Positions 18,191 to 26,006 of a stretch of 64,000 bases of DNA are shown here, one piece after another. The DNA comes from Deltaproteobacteria bacterium (GTDB lineage: Bacteria; Myxococcota; Kuafuiibacteriia; Kuafuiibacteriales; Kuafuiibacteriaceae), in contig JADJBV010000002.1 in NCBI GenBank assembly GCA_016703535.1, positions 2,666,001-2,730,000 on the forward strand, in the 5' to 3' direction. The notes beneath the pieces are model-generated. The model was given only the letters and a program-made list of their open reading frames with translations. It did not search any database and was not told the origin of the DNA. A program made the position numbers and the translations under genes. The first letter of the stretch is position 1, and each line of letters starts with the position of its first letter.

Positions 18191-18485
18191 GGTCCCGGTC
18201 CCAATACCGATCAGTTAGCCGGCTTTCGAGGGGAGGCCGAACGCCTCTCGGACTTCAAGGCTCGCTTTCGGGGGCCCAATTCCTCGGGCTCCTAGGTTCC
18301 TGCATTCCTAAGCGGTCTCCAATCCCCCCTCGATGCCGCACCTGCGATCTCGTGTCCGGGGCGCCGCCAGTAAAACCGCTTAGGAGGCCAGGAAACCAGG
18401 AAGAGTCCAAAGAAGTCCTGGCTCCAGCGACACCACCATCCACCTCGAAACGAAGGCTAAACTGACCGGTATTGGGTCCCGGTCC
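18191..18485. mobile_element. MITE-like element with imperfect 40-bp inverted ends
   Basis: The ends 18191-18230 and 18444-18485 are imperfect inverted repeats (shared core CCCAATACCGRTCAGTT-TAGCC plus TTTCGAG). Inside, TTCCTGCATTCCTAAGCGGTCT at 18297-18318 is answered by an inverted copy at 18374-18402. No open frame inside looks coding. It fits a non-autonomous MITE-like or large palindromic extragenic element; I could not identify a target-site duplication. Confidence 0.5.
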
Positions 18486-18550
18486 GGCAAAGCCGGCCCA
18501 CCCCTCTACGCCCGCAGGGGCGGGCTGCGCGCCTCCGGCTTGCGTGAGCC
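18482..18550 (-). repeat. Double-hairpin repeat, copy A (minus orientation)
   Basis: Single copy of the double-hairpin family, read on the minus strand: AAGCC...AGGCGCGCAG, stem 1 GCCCGC/GCGGGC (18510-18515 and 18520-18525), GAGGGGTGG, stem 2 CCGGC-TTT-GCCGG (18484-18496), CCGGGACCC. It abuts the right end of the MITE-like element. Confidence 0.7.
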
Positions 18551-18558
18551 GAGTTCAC

Positions 18559-18739
18559 CGTGATCGTGATCGTGATCGTGATCGTGGCCGTGGCCGTGAC
18601 CGACTATCTCCGGCCCAGCCCTAGTCGCATCTTTGAACTGATGCAAGTGCCTGTAATTAAACAATGATCCAGCCCCCTCTGCCCCGTCGACCGCTCGGCC
18701 ACGATCACGGCCACGGCCACGGCCACGATCACGATCACG
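18559..18739. repeat. Inverted pair of seven-unit hexamer arrays around an AT-rich core
   Basis: Left array 18559-18600 is seven units of CGTGAT/CGTGGC/CGTGAC; right array 18698-18739 is seven units of the complementary ATCACG/GCCACG. They are head-to-head, 42 bp each, and enclose a 97-bp core (18601-18697) that includes the most AT-rich stretch of the region. A transcript could fold into one very long stem. On the minus strand the left array would spell His-Asp repeats, but that is not a plausible gene. The stretch 18184-18809 holds no gene. Confidence 0.7.
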
Positions 18740-18809
18740 TTTACGATCGGAGAGGACTCGGGGTGCGGAGACTTGACCGGGTTGGGGCAGAAAGGACACT
18801 AGCGCTCCG

Positions 18810-19727
18810 ATGTCGGTGAGGGAGCTGGTCGTGCTTGGGACCTCGAGCCAGGTGCCGACACGGTATCGCAACCACAATGGATACCTCCTCCGGTGGGATG
18901 ACGAGGGTCTGTTGTTTGACCCTGGGGAGGGTACCCAACGCCAAATGATCTACGCCGAGGTGACCGCCAGCGCGATCACCAAGGTCTTGATCACCCACTT
19001 CCACGGGGACCACTGCTTGGGCTTCGCGGGCATCACCCAACGCCTCTCTTTGGACCGGGTTCCGCACCCCATCCACTGCTATTTCCCGGCGACGGGGCAG
19101 GTCTTCTACGATCGGTTGCGGCGGGCCTCGATCTACCACTCGGTGGCCACTTTGGTTCCCCATCCCATCGAACAACCCGGGGTGATCTTCGAAGACGACA
19201 AGGTGGTGCTGGAGGCTCAAAAGCTGGATCACGGCGTCGACACCTTTGGTTATCGCTGGCGCGAAAAAGATCGGGTCACCATGTTGCCCGAAAAGCTGGA
19301 GGCCTTGGGGATCCGGGGCCGGGCCATCGGTGATCTGCAGCGCCAGGGCCACGCCGTGGTCGACGGTCGGACCATCACCTTGGATGAGGTCAGTTCGCCC
19401 AAGAAGGGGCAAAGTGTCGCCTTCATCATGGACACCCGGCCGTGCCAGGGGGCCTTGGCTTTGGCCGAAGGGGTCGATCTGCTGATCTGCGAGTCGACCT
19501 ACCTGTCGACGGAGGGTCGCGAAGCCCACGAACACGGGCACATGACGGCGGCCCAGGCGGCCACCATCGCCAAAGAGGCCGGCGCCCAAAAGTTGGTGTT
19601 GACCCACTTCTCTCAGCGTTACCAGTCGACCGAACCCTTCCTCGAAGAAGCTCGGCCGATCTTCGAGAACGTCGTCGCCGCCAAAGACGGCAAGCGGATC
19701 CCGATCGAACGTCACAAGCGAGAATAA
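18810..19727 (+). CDS. rnz: Ribonuclease Z (tRNA 3'-processing endonuclease)
   Basis: 305 residues, metallo-beta-lactamase fold. RNase Z cuts the 3' trailer off precursor tRNA in the cytoplasm to allow CCA addition. The zinc motif H-F-H-G-D-H is at aa ~62-67 (LITHFHGDHCLGFAG), the N-terminal strand-turn is LVVLGTSSQVPTRYRN, and the C-terminal zinc/active-site motif is LTHFSQRY near aa 270. The intervening DTRP motif (FIMDTRPC) is present. The length is normal for the bacterial short form. The ATG at 18810 is preceded by no strong Shine-Dalgarno. It leads a run of plus-strand genes spaced by only a few bases from here to 23773. Confidence 0.92.
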   Translation: MSVRELVVLGTSSQVPTRYRNHNGYLLRWDDEGLLFDPGEGTQRQMIYAEVTASAITKVLITHFHGDHCLGFAGITQRLSLDRVPHPIHCYFPATGQVFYDRLRRASIYHSVATLVPHPIEQPGVIFEDDKVVLEAQKLDHGVDTFGYRWREKDRVTMLPEKLEALGIRGRAIGDLQRQGHAVVDGRTITLDEVSSPKKGQSVAFIMDTRPCQGALALAEGVDLLICESTYLSTEGREAHEHGHMTAAQAATIAKEAGAQKLVLTHFSQRYQSTEPFLEEARPIFENVVAAKDGKRIPIERHKRE

Positions 19728-19734
19728 GGCGTCG

Positions 19735-20847
19735 ATGACCCGTTGGCAGCAGCTCAACCTCGGCCGCGTGGTGCTCCGCCTCGAGGTCGTGCTGATCACC
19801 GCCGGGCTCGGGATCCTCTTTCGTCCCAGCTTGGCCCTGGCTTTTTTCCTGGCGGTGGCGGGCCACGAACTTGGCCACGCGATCGCCGCCGCCAAAGTCG
19901 GCCGGCCCTTTCGCTGGTTGATCCAGGTGGGCGGCGCCTCGCCTTACCTGATCCAACTGGCGCCCCGGGCCGAGGTGATCGTGGCCTTGGCGGGCGCGAT
20001 CGGGGGCGGGTTGTTGTTCGGCCTCGGCTTCCTCTTGGCGCGCCGTTCCCCGTTCGAAGAGCTCGCCTACTTCGGCGCCGATCTGGCGGCGGTGGCGGCC
20101 TTGTGGAGCGCCTTTCAGCTGCTCCCCTTTCCGCCCCTCGACGGCGGCCTGATCCTGCGGCGCGTCCTGGCGGATCGGCTGGGGAGCGCCTTGTGGGCCT
20201 GGCGTCTGGGGTGGGCCCTGGGCTTTTTGATCGTGGTCCTGGTGGTCTGGCGTTTCCCCAACTGGCTCGAGCCGGCGGTGTGGTTGACGGTCATGACCGT
20301 GCTGCTCGGCCGCAGCGAAGCCGGCTACGTGCGCCACTTGGACGCCTATCAAGCTTGGACCCGGGGTGATCACCGGCTGGTGTTGGCCAAGGTCAAGCAA
20401 CCCCCCGACTGGTTGCCCAAACCGGATCGGGAGCGGCTCCACGAGTTGGGGATCAGCGCGGCCATCGAGGTCGAGGATCCCGGGGCTTTGGAGCAACACG
20501 CGGGCGCCATTCCCCCCCAACACCCGGCGGCGATCCGGGCCGCCGAGTGGTTGCTGCGCCACGGCCGGGCCTACGGGGCGCGGCTGGCGGAACACGCCTA
20601 TGACGCCTTGGACGCCGAGCGGGTCAAGGCCGCCGAACTCGACCGAGACCGCTGGGCCGATCTGATGTTGCACCACGCCTTTTATGAGGCCGCCGAACAA
20701 CGGGACGACTCGGCTTTGGGCTTGCTCGAGCGCGCGGTGAAGATGGGCTACGACCATGTGGATCGTTTGGAGGCCGAACCACGCCTCGAGCGCCTCCGCG
20801 GGCATCCTCGTTACCTCGCCTTGGTCCACAGCCTGGGAGGCCATTGA
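19735..20847 (+). CDS. M50 site-2-type membrane metalloprotease
   Basis: 370 residues. Polytopic membrane protein with the zinc motif H-E-L-G-H at aa 44-48 (AVAGHELGHAIAAAKVG) in the first half and the second M50 signature at aa ~131-138 (LPFPPLDGGLIL), so the catalytic residues are intact. Site-2 proteases cut regulated substrates inside the membrane, releasing for example sigma or anti-sigma factors. The last ~150 residues form a soluble extension with helical repeats (GLLERAVKMGYDHVDRLEAE), likely a protein-protein module. It starts 8 bp after rnz and its stop overlaps or abuts the next gene's possible TTG start, so the genes are translationally close. The substrate is not evident. Confidence 0.88.
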   Translation: MTRWQQLNLGRVVLRLEVVLITAGLGILFRPSLALAFFLAVAGHELGHAIAAAKVGRPFRWLIQVGGASPYLIQLAPRAEVIVALAGAIGGGLLFGLGFLLARRSPFEELAYFGADLAAVAALWSAFQLLPFPPLDGGLILRRVLADRLGSALWAWRLGWALGFLIVVLVVWRFPNWLEPAVWLTVMTVLLGRSEAGYVRHLDAYQAWTRGDHRLVLAKVKQPPDWLPKPDRERLHELGISAAIEVEDPGALEQHAGAIPPQHPAAIRAAEWLLRHGRAYGARLAEHAYDALDAERVKAAELDRDRWADLMLHHAFYEAAEQRDDSALGLLERAVKMGYDHVDRLEAEPRLERLRGHPRYLALVHSLGGH

Positions 20848-20861
20848 CCGGGTCGGGCCCC

Positions 20862-22445
20862 ATGCCCTACGGCAGGGGCATGGGTAGGCTCTGGTTGGCG
20901 GTGGCGCTCCTTGGCGCGGCCTGTAGCGCCGGCGCCACCCGGGTCGATCCTCCGGTCGCCGACGGCGGCTTCGACGCAGGAGTGGCAGACCTTGGCCTGC
21001 ACCTCGACGCCGACGGCCTCGATCAAGGCCTGGACGCGGGGGCCGACGATCAGGGCACCTCCACCGACGGCGGGCCCACCGACGACGCTTCGACCGACGC
21101 TGGAGTCCCCGGGTGTTGGCCTGGCGGCGCCACTGAACTGGAAAAATACCGAGGCCTGCTCGATTGCCTACGGGCCCCCGGGACCGACGAACAGAAACGC
21201 GTCGCCATCACCACCTTCGTCGCCGAGGTCCAAAGTGGAGGGGGATTTCCGATCGTCACCTCCAGCCAAGCGATCTTCATCTACGTCCGAGATCCCGCCT
21301 ACGATCAGGAGGATGACGGCCTGACCGCCGAAGACTACGACCCCGATCGCCGAGTCGGGCCGATCCGGGTCGCTGGCGACTTCAACGGATGGGCCACCAC
21401 CGGCCTCGAGCTGAGGGAAGAAGTGCAAGCCTTCTTGCACGGCGCCTTCCCCCTCGACGTCGCCACCAGCGATCGCTGGCGCTACAAGTTCATCGCCAAA
21501 AATCCCCAGGGCGACGACATCTGGTATTCGGATCCCCTCTCTCGTCGACACGACTACGATCAGAACGGCCGCATCTCGATCATCCGCGGGGGTCAGGGCC
21601 GAGGCCACCTGGAGCGGATCGGGCCCCTGCAGAGCGCCGGGATCTCGGCCCGGAGCCTGGAGGTGTGGTTGCCGCCCGGTTATGACCTCTCGACCGACAC
21701 CTACCCGGTGCTCTACCTGCACGATGGCAACAACCTCTACAGCCGCTTTCAGCCTCGTTCAGCGCCGACCAGTTGGGAGGCCGATCAGGTTTTCGAGGCC
21801 GAGTTGACCGCGGGGAACATCGCGCCCTTCATCGCGGTCGGGATCCCCAACTCCAGCGCCCGCTTCGACGAATATACTCAAACGACCGATACCCGCACCG
21901 GCAGTGAGGTCGGGGGCCGGGCCGTCGACTACGCCAACTTCTTGTTGACCCAGGTCAAGCCCGCCGTCGACGGGCGCCTCCGCACCCGCCCCGATCGAAC
22001 GTCCACCGGCGTACTTGGCTCCAGCTTGGGCGGCCTGGTCAGCTACTACTTGGGCCTGCACCACCCCGAGGTCTACGGCTGTGTCGCTGGGCTTTCGTCG
22101 AGTTTTTGGTGGGGCGATAGCCTGGGCAACCCGACGATGATCGACGACTACCAAGCCGATCCCGATCTCCCCACCCAGGCCCAACGGTATTACCTGGACA
22201 GCGGTGGTGGCCCAGGCGCTGGGTGTCCGGACAGCGGCGCCGACAACTATTGCATCACCATCGTCATGCGAGATCTTTTAGTGGCCCGGGGCATCGACAC
22301 CTTCCCGGACGATCCCGACGTGGTGCCGTTGACCCCGGCGGGGGTCGACATCTTTCACTGGTGGACCCCCGACGCACCTCACAACGAATCGGCTTGGCAC
22401 GAACGTCTGGCCCGGCCCCTCCGCCTCTGTTTCCCGGCCCCTTGA
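20862..22445 (+). CDS. Lipoprotein esterase with CBM48-like domain
   Basis: About 527 residues. Starts at TTG 20844, ATG 20862 and ATG 20880 are all possible; the lipobox (VALLGAACSAG) is common to all. An Asp/Gly-rich linker (aa ~20-90) leads to a short beta domain with AGDFNGW, as in CBM48/early-set carbohydrate-binding modules, and then an alpha/beta hydrolase with nucleophile motif G-S-S-L-G (VLGSSLGGLVSYYLGLH), Asp in YYLDSGGG and His in DAPHNESAW. This is the layout of enterochelin-esterase/CE1 feruloyl esterase-like enzymes. It likely acts outside the cell on an esterified polymer or siderophore. A second member of the same family is at 58810-60078. Confidence 0.85.
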   Translation: MPYGRGMGRLWLAVALLGAACSAGATRVDPPVADGGFDAGVADLGLHLDADGLDQGLDAGADDQGTSTDGGPTDDASTDAGVPGCWPGGATELEKYRGLLDCLRAPGTDEQKRVAITTFVAEVQSGGGFPIVTSSQAIFIYVRDPAYDQEDDGLTAEDYDPDRRVGPIRVAGDFNGWATTGLELREEVQAFLHGAFPLDVATSDRWRYKFIAKNPQGDDIWYSDPLSRRHDYDQNGRISIIRGGQGRGHLERIGPLQSAGISARSLEVWLPPGYDLSTDTYPVLYLHDGNNLYSRFQPRSAPTSWEADQVFEAELTAGNIAPFIAVGIPNSSARFDEYTQTTDTRTGSEVGGRAVDYANFLLTQVKPAVDGRLRTRPDRTSTGVLGSSLGGLVSYYLGLHHPEVYGCVAGLSSSFWWGDSLGNPTMIDDYQADPDLPTQAQRYYLDSGGGPGAGCPDSGADNYCITIVMRDLLVARGIDTFPDDPDVVPLTPAGVDIFHWWTPDAPHNESAWHERLARPLRLCFPAP

Positions 22446-22453
22446 GGAGCTCC

Positions 22454-23773
22454 ATGGCCCGCCTACAAAAAAAGCGCTCGCTCGAAGCGCCCGAGTTGTT
22501 GATGGCGGCCCTCGAGACCGTTGGGGGCCCGGCCTTACTCTTGGATGCGGAGTTGCAGGTGGTGATGGCCACCGAAGGCGCCAAGGCGCTGGTCGGCACC
22601 GATCTCCCGGTGGGGGTCTCGGCGCCCCGGCTGTTGTGCGGCGGCGCCGTCAGTCGTCCTTTGGCCGAGGGGCTGGCCCGGGGGGTGGCGGTGGCGGCCT
22701 CGATCGTCCGGCCGATCCCCGGCGGCGGTGAACGGACCTTGCGGGTGCGGGCTACACCGGTCCTGGCCCACGAGGTTCGGATCGGCTGGGTCCTGATGTT
22801 GGACGAACTCCGGCACGAACCCACCTCGGACGCGCCGGTGGAGTTCCACGGCCTTTGGACCCGAGATCCGGCGCTGAAGCGGGTCTTTCAGATCGTGGAA
22901 CGCGCGGCCCGGCGGGAGGTGAGTGTCCTGATCCGCGGCGAAACGGGCACTGGCAAGGAGCTGGTGGCCCGGGCCGTCCACGACTGTTCACCCCGCAAAG
23001 CCGGGCCTTTCCGGGCCATCAACTGCGCCGCTTTGCCGCCGGCGCTTTTGGAGAGTGAACTCTTCGGCCACCAAAAGGGTGCCTTCACCGGTGCGGTCCG
23101 GGAACACACCGGGATCTTTCGGGCCGCCGACAAGGGCACCTTGTTCCTCGACGAGGTCGCGGAGCTGCCGCTGGAATTGCAAGCCAAGTTGCTCCGGGTG
23201 TTGGAGACCCGCACGGTCTTGCCGGTGGGCAGCACCGATCCCGTCCCGGTCGACGTCCGCATCGTCGCGGCCACCCACCAGGGCCTGCGCCAAGCGGTGG
23301 AGGAACACCGCTTTCGAGCTGACCTGATGTTCCGCCTCCGGGTGGTGCCCATCTTTTTGCCGAGCCTACGGGCTCGACCTTTGGACGTGGCGCTCCTGAC
23401 CGATCTCTACGTCGAGGAGCTGAACCGCCAAGGTGGCCGTGAGGTGCGGCGGGTCTCGGCGGGGGTGCGGGCGATCTTCGAGCGGTACTCGTGGCCCGGC
23501 AACGTCCGAGAGCTCCGGAACGTGCTGGAGTACGCTTACGTCGTGGGGGATGGGCCGGCGCTCCTCGAGAGTGAGTTGCCACCCGAACTCAGCGAAGGGG
23601 AGGGCGAGGCCGAACTCCCGGTGAATCAGCCGTCGGTGGGCGTCACCGACGAGGTGGCCCAGGTTCGGCGCGCCCTGGAGCGGGCCGGAGGTAGCCGGGA
23701 GCGGGCCGCTCAGATCTTGGGCCTGAGCCGGGTGACGCTCTGGCGTCGAATGAAGGCCCTCGGGATCCAATAA
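22454..23773 (+). CDS. Sigma-54-dependent transcriptional activator
   Basis: 439 residues; ATG at 22454 has GAGGAG at 22445-22450. N-terminal PAS-like sensory domain (aa ~10-120), then an AAA+ central domain with Walker A G-E-T-G-T-G-K-E (aa ~161-168), the sigma-54 contact loop GAFTGA (aa 209-214), Walker B-like LFLDEVAEL, and a C-terminal Fis-type helix-turn-helix (RERAAQILGLSRVTLWRRM). No phospho-acceptor receiver is fused, so it is a PAS-type rather than NtrC-type enhancer-binding protein. It activates sigma-54 promoters by ATP hydrolysis. I did not find an obvious sigma-54 promoter (TGGCAC-N5-TTGC) in the window, so its targets are probably elsewhere or degenerate. Confidence 0.93.
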   Translation: MARLQKKRSLEAPELLMAALETVGGPALLLDAELQVVMATEGAKALVGTDLPVGVSAPRLLCGGAVSRPLAEGLARGVAVAASIVRPIPGGGERTLRVRATPVLAHEVRIGWVLMLDELRHEPTSDAPVEFHGLWTRDPALKRVFQIVERAARREVSVLIRGETGTGKELVARAVHDCSPRKAGPFRAINCAALPPALLESELFGHQKGAFTGAVREHTGIFRAADKGTLFLDEVAELPLELQAKLLRVLETRTVLPVGSTDPVPVDVRIVAATHQGLRQAVEEHRFRADLMFRLRVVPIFLPSLRARPLDVALLTDLYVEELNRQGGREVRRVSAGVRAIFERYSWPGNVRELRNVLEYAYVVGDGPALLESELPPELSEGEGEAELPVNQPSVGVTDEVAQVRRALERAGGSRERAAQILGLSRVTLWRRMKALGIQ

Positions 23774-23796
23774 GGGCCGCGGGCCCCAAGGTCGGT

Positions 23797-24537
23797 TCAG
23801 GGCCCGAGCTCCTTGAACAACATCCAGGCCGCCATCACCAACACGAACACCCCGAAGCCCCGGCGCAGGGTGCTGGGAGAAAATTTCCCCGCCAAGCGGC
23901 TGCCCACGAAGCTGCCCAACACCGCCGCGGTGGTCACCGCCCCCGCCAGGCGCCAGTCGAGGTCCACCTCACCCAGGTGGCCCACCAGGCCGGCCGCTGA
24001 TTGGAGAGCGATCACCAGCAAAGAGGTGCCGATCGCCATCGGCATCGGCAGGCCGCCCAACAAAACCAAGGCTGGGACGATCACGAAGCCGCCACCCGCG
24101 CCGACCAAACCCGTGACGCTGCCGACCACCAACCCGAGCACCGCCGTCTTGAGCGGCGCGAGGGGGCGAACTGCGGTGTCATCCCGGCGACCGCGAAACA
24201 TCGCGATCGCTGCCACCACCATCAAGAGGGCGAAGCCGACGAGGAGCGTGCGCCCCGCGACGTAGGCCGACACTCGCCCCGCCAAAAACGCGCCGGCCAT
24301 GCCGGCCAGGCCGAAGGTCAGTCCGGTCTTGAGGTTCACGCGCCCGGCCCGGGCGTGGGGCACCAGGGCCACCAGGCTCGTCGTTCCGACCACCAGCAAG
24401 GAGGTGGCGATCGCCGGGTGGGGCTCGAGGCCAAACACGTAGACCAAGATCGGGACGGTCAAGATCGAGCCGCCGCCCCCCAACAAACCGAGGGTCACGC
24501 CGATCAACACTGACAGTCCAAGGCCGAGGGCCCACAT
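23797..24537 (-). CDS. TauE/SafE-family sulfite/sulfonate exporter-like membrane protein
   Basis: 246 residues. Start at 24537 (AGGA upstream) rather than further upstream in a long N-terminal extension. About seven or eight hydrophobic helices with the two internal Gly-rich repeat motifs of the family (VTLGLLGGGGSILTVPILVY and VTGLVGAGGGFVIVPALVLL), each with the G-x-G-G-G turn followed by P. TauE/SafE proteins move small anions such as sulfite or sulfoacetate across the inner membrane, though many family members have no known substrate. It converges with the sigma-54 activator gene (23-bp gap) and is divergent from the CreD-like gene, so its promoter lies in 24538-24722. Confidence 0.9.
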   Translation of the reverse strand: MWALGLGLSVLIGVTLGLLGGGGSILTVPILVYVFGLEPHPAIATSLLVVGTTSLVALVPHARAGRVNLKTGLTFGLAGMAGAFLAGRVSAYVAGRTLLVGFALLMVVAAIAMFRGRRDDTAVRPLAPLKTAVLGLVVGSVTGLVGAGGGFVIVPALVLLGGLPMPMAIGTSLLVIALQSAAGLVGHLGEVDLDWRLAGAVTTAAVLGSFVGSRLAGKFSPSTLRRGFGVFVLVMAAWMLFKELGP

Positions 24538-24722
24538 GAGCTTTCCTAGAGCGAAGGACGTGCCAAGCCGGGCCTCGCCCAGATCCGTGGGGGCCCTCCC
24601 CGGTTTGAAACGCCATGAAACCGCGCCGAAACGCCTGAAACCGGGGCCCGAGGGGCGTAGTGCCACGAACTTGCCACATCTGATGGGCATGCTCGCGCCT
24701 CGGCCTTCGGTTGGTGGGGCCG

Positions 24723-26006
24723 ATGAACACCCGTCCCGGCGCCCACGGCGTCACCTTCGATCTCGCGCTGCGTTGGCTCTTTCCGAGCCTGGTGGCGATC
24801 ACCTGTGCCCTTTGCCTGTTGGTGGGCCTGCGGATCTTCGGGCACCGCATGGCCTTTCGCAGCGAAGAGGCCAGCCGGCGCTCCGCCGACGTGGCCCAGA
24901 TCTGGGGTGGCCCGCTGCTTCAGCCCCATCCGACGGCCCAGTGGCGCCGGGCCGACGCCGCCACCCCCGAACTCAGCCCCGCCGAACTCACCAAAAGCCA
25001 GGTGCAGGTGATGCTCGACGTCGAATATCGCCGCCGCGGCATCGCCGAATATCCGGGCTATCGGGCGGAGGTCACCGGCACCTATCGCCTGCAGAACCCG
25101 GTCGAGGCGCCGATCCACGCGGCCTTTGTCATCGGCCTGCCCTCGGATCGCAGCAGCCTGATGTTGACGGATCTTGAGTTGACCATCGACGGCAAAGAAG
25201 ACCGGGCCCACACCGAATACGCGCCCGATCGGATCACCTGGGCCGGGCGCATCCCGGGCGGAGGAGCGGCCACCGTGGCCTTACGTTATCGGGCCCGAGG
25301 CCTGGAACAGTTTGGTTATGCCTTGTCACCCAAGGTCTCGAGCCTCGGCGAAGCGCGGCCGATCTCCGATTTTCAGCTGGAACTATTGGTCCGCGGCGCC
25401 AAAGGGGAGCTCGACTTCCCGATGGGGGCCATGACCCCAACCTTGGCCGAAACCACCGCCGACGGGGCCCGGCGGATGGTGTGGTCGGTCGATCGCATGT
25501 TGTCGGCCTTCGACGTCGGCGTGGTCTTGCCGGACAAGGCCAACCTGAGCGCGGCCTTGGCCAAGTTGGTGCACAACGCCCCGTGGTTTTATCTGCTCTA
25601 CGCGTTTTCGGTGCTTTGGGTGATGGCCGGCTTGAGTGGCCTGGCCCGGTCGCTCCACTTGGTCGGGCTTTCGGCGACCTATTTCCTCTACTTTCCGTTG
25701 GCCACCTACCTGGTCGCGTACCTGCCTTGGCCCTTGGCGGCGACCCTCGGTGTCGTGGCGATCAGCGCCTTGTGTGTGGGCCACGGCCTGCGGTTCCTCG
25801 GGCGACGGCGGGCCGCGGGGGTGGCGGCTTGCCAGGTCTTCTTTTTGGCGGTCCCGGCCGCGGCCTACTTGGTGCCGGCCCACACCGGCCTGATCTTGGT
25901 GTTGGCCGCCTTCGTGGCGATGGCTTTGGCGCTGCGGCAAGTTGGAGGTTTGGCCGAACGCCCCACCCCCTCCGGGGTCGGCAGCGCCGAAGTGGTGGCG
26001 CCGTGA
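24723..26006 (+). CDS. CreD-like inner-membrane protein
   Basis: 427 residues (ATG at 24723). One N-terminal membrane helix (ALRWLFPSLVAITCALCLLV), then a periplasmic part of ~260 residues, then five or six C-terminal helices (PWFYLLYAFSVLWVMAGLSG onward). That topology matches CreD, whose family responds to peptidoglycan stress or colicin in enterobacteria. The stop overlaps the GTG start of the next gene by four bases, so the two proteins are made together. Most of the specificity is inference from topology, as I do not see a recognisable catalytic motif. Confidence 0.6.
   Translation: MNTRPGAHGVTFDLALRWLFPSLVAITCALCLLVGLRIFGHRMAFRSEEASRRSADVAQIWGGPLLQPHPTAQWRRADAATPELSPAELTKSQVQVMLDVEYRRRGIAEYPGYRAEVTGTYRLQNPVEAPIHAAFVIGLPSDRSSLMLTDLELTIDGKEDRAHTEYAPDRITWAGRIPGGGAATVALRYRARGLEQFGYALSPKVSSLGEARPISDFQLELLVRGAKGELDFPMGAMTPTLAETTADGARRMVWSVDRMLSAFDVGVVLPDKANLSAALAKLVHNAPWFYLLYAFSVLWVMAGLSGLARSLHLVGLSATYFLYFPLATYLVAYLPWPLAATLGVVAISALCVGHGLRFLGRRRAAGVAACQVFFLAVPAAAYLVPAHTGLILVLAAFVAMALALRQVGGLAERPTPSGVGSAEVVAP

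Noticed and set aside
18506..18877. Minus-strand frame that would encode His-Asp and Arg-Asp repeats
   Set aside because: It is just the translation of the inverted hexamer arrays; it overlaps the rnz start and lacks any ribosome site.
22454..23773. Sigma-54 promoter near the activator gene
   Set aside because: TGGCAC occurs by chance, for instance near 22395, but no copy has a TTGC-type -12 element at the right distance.
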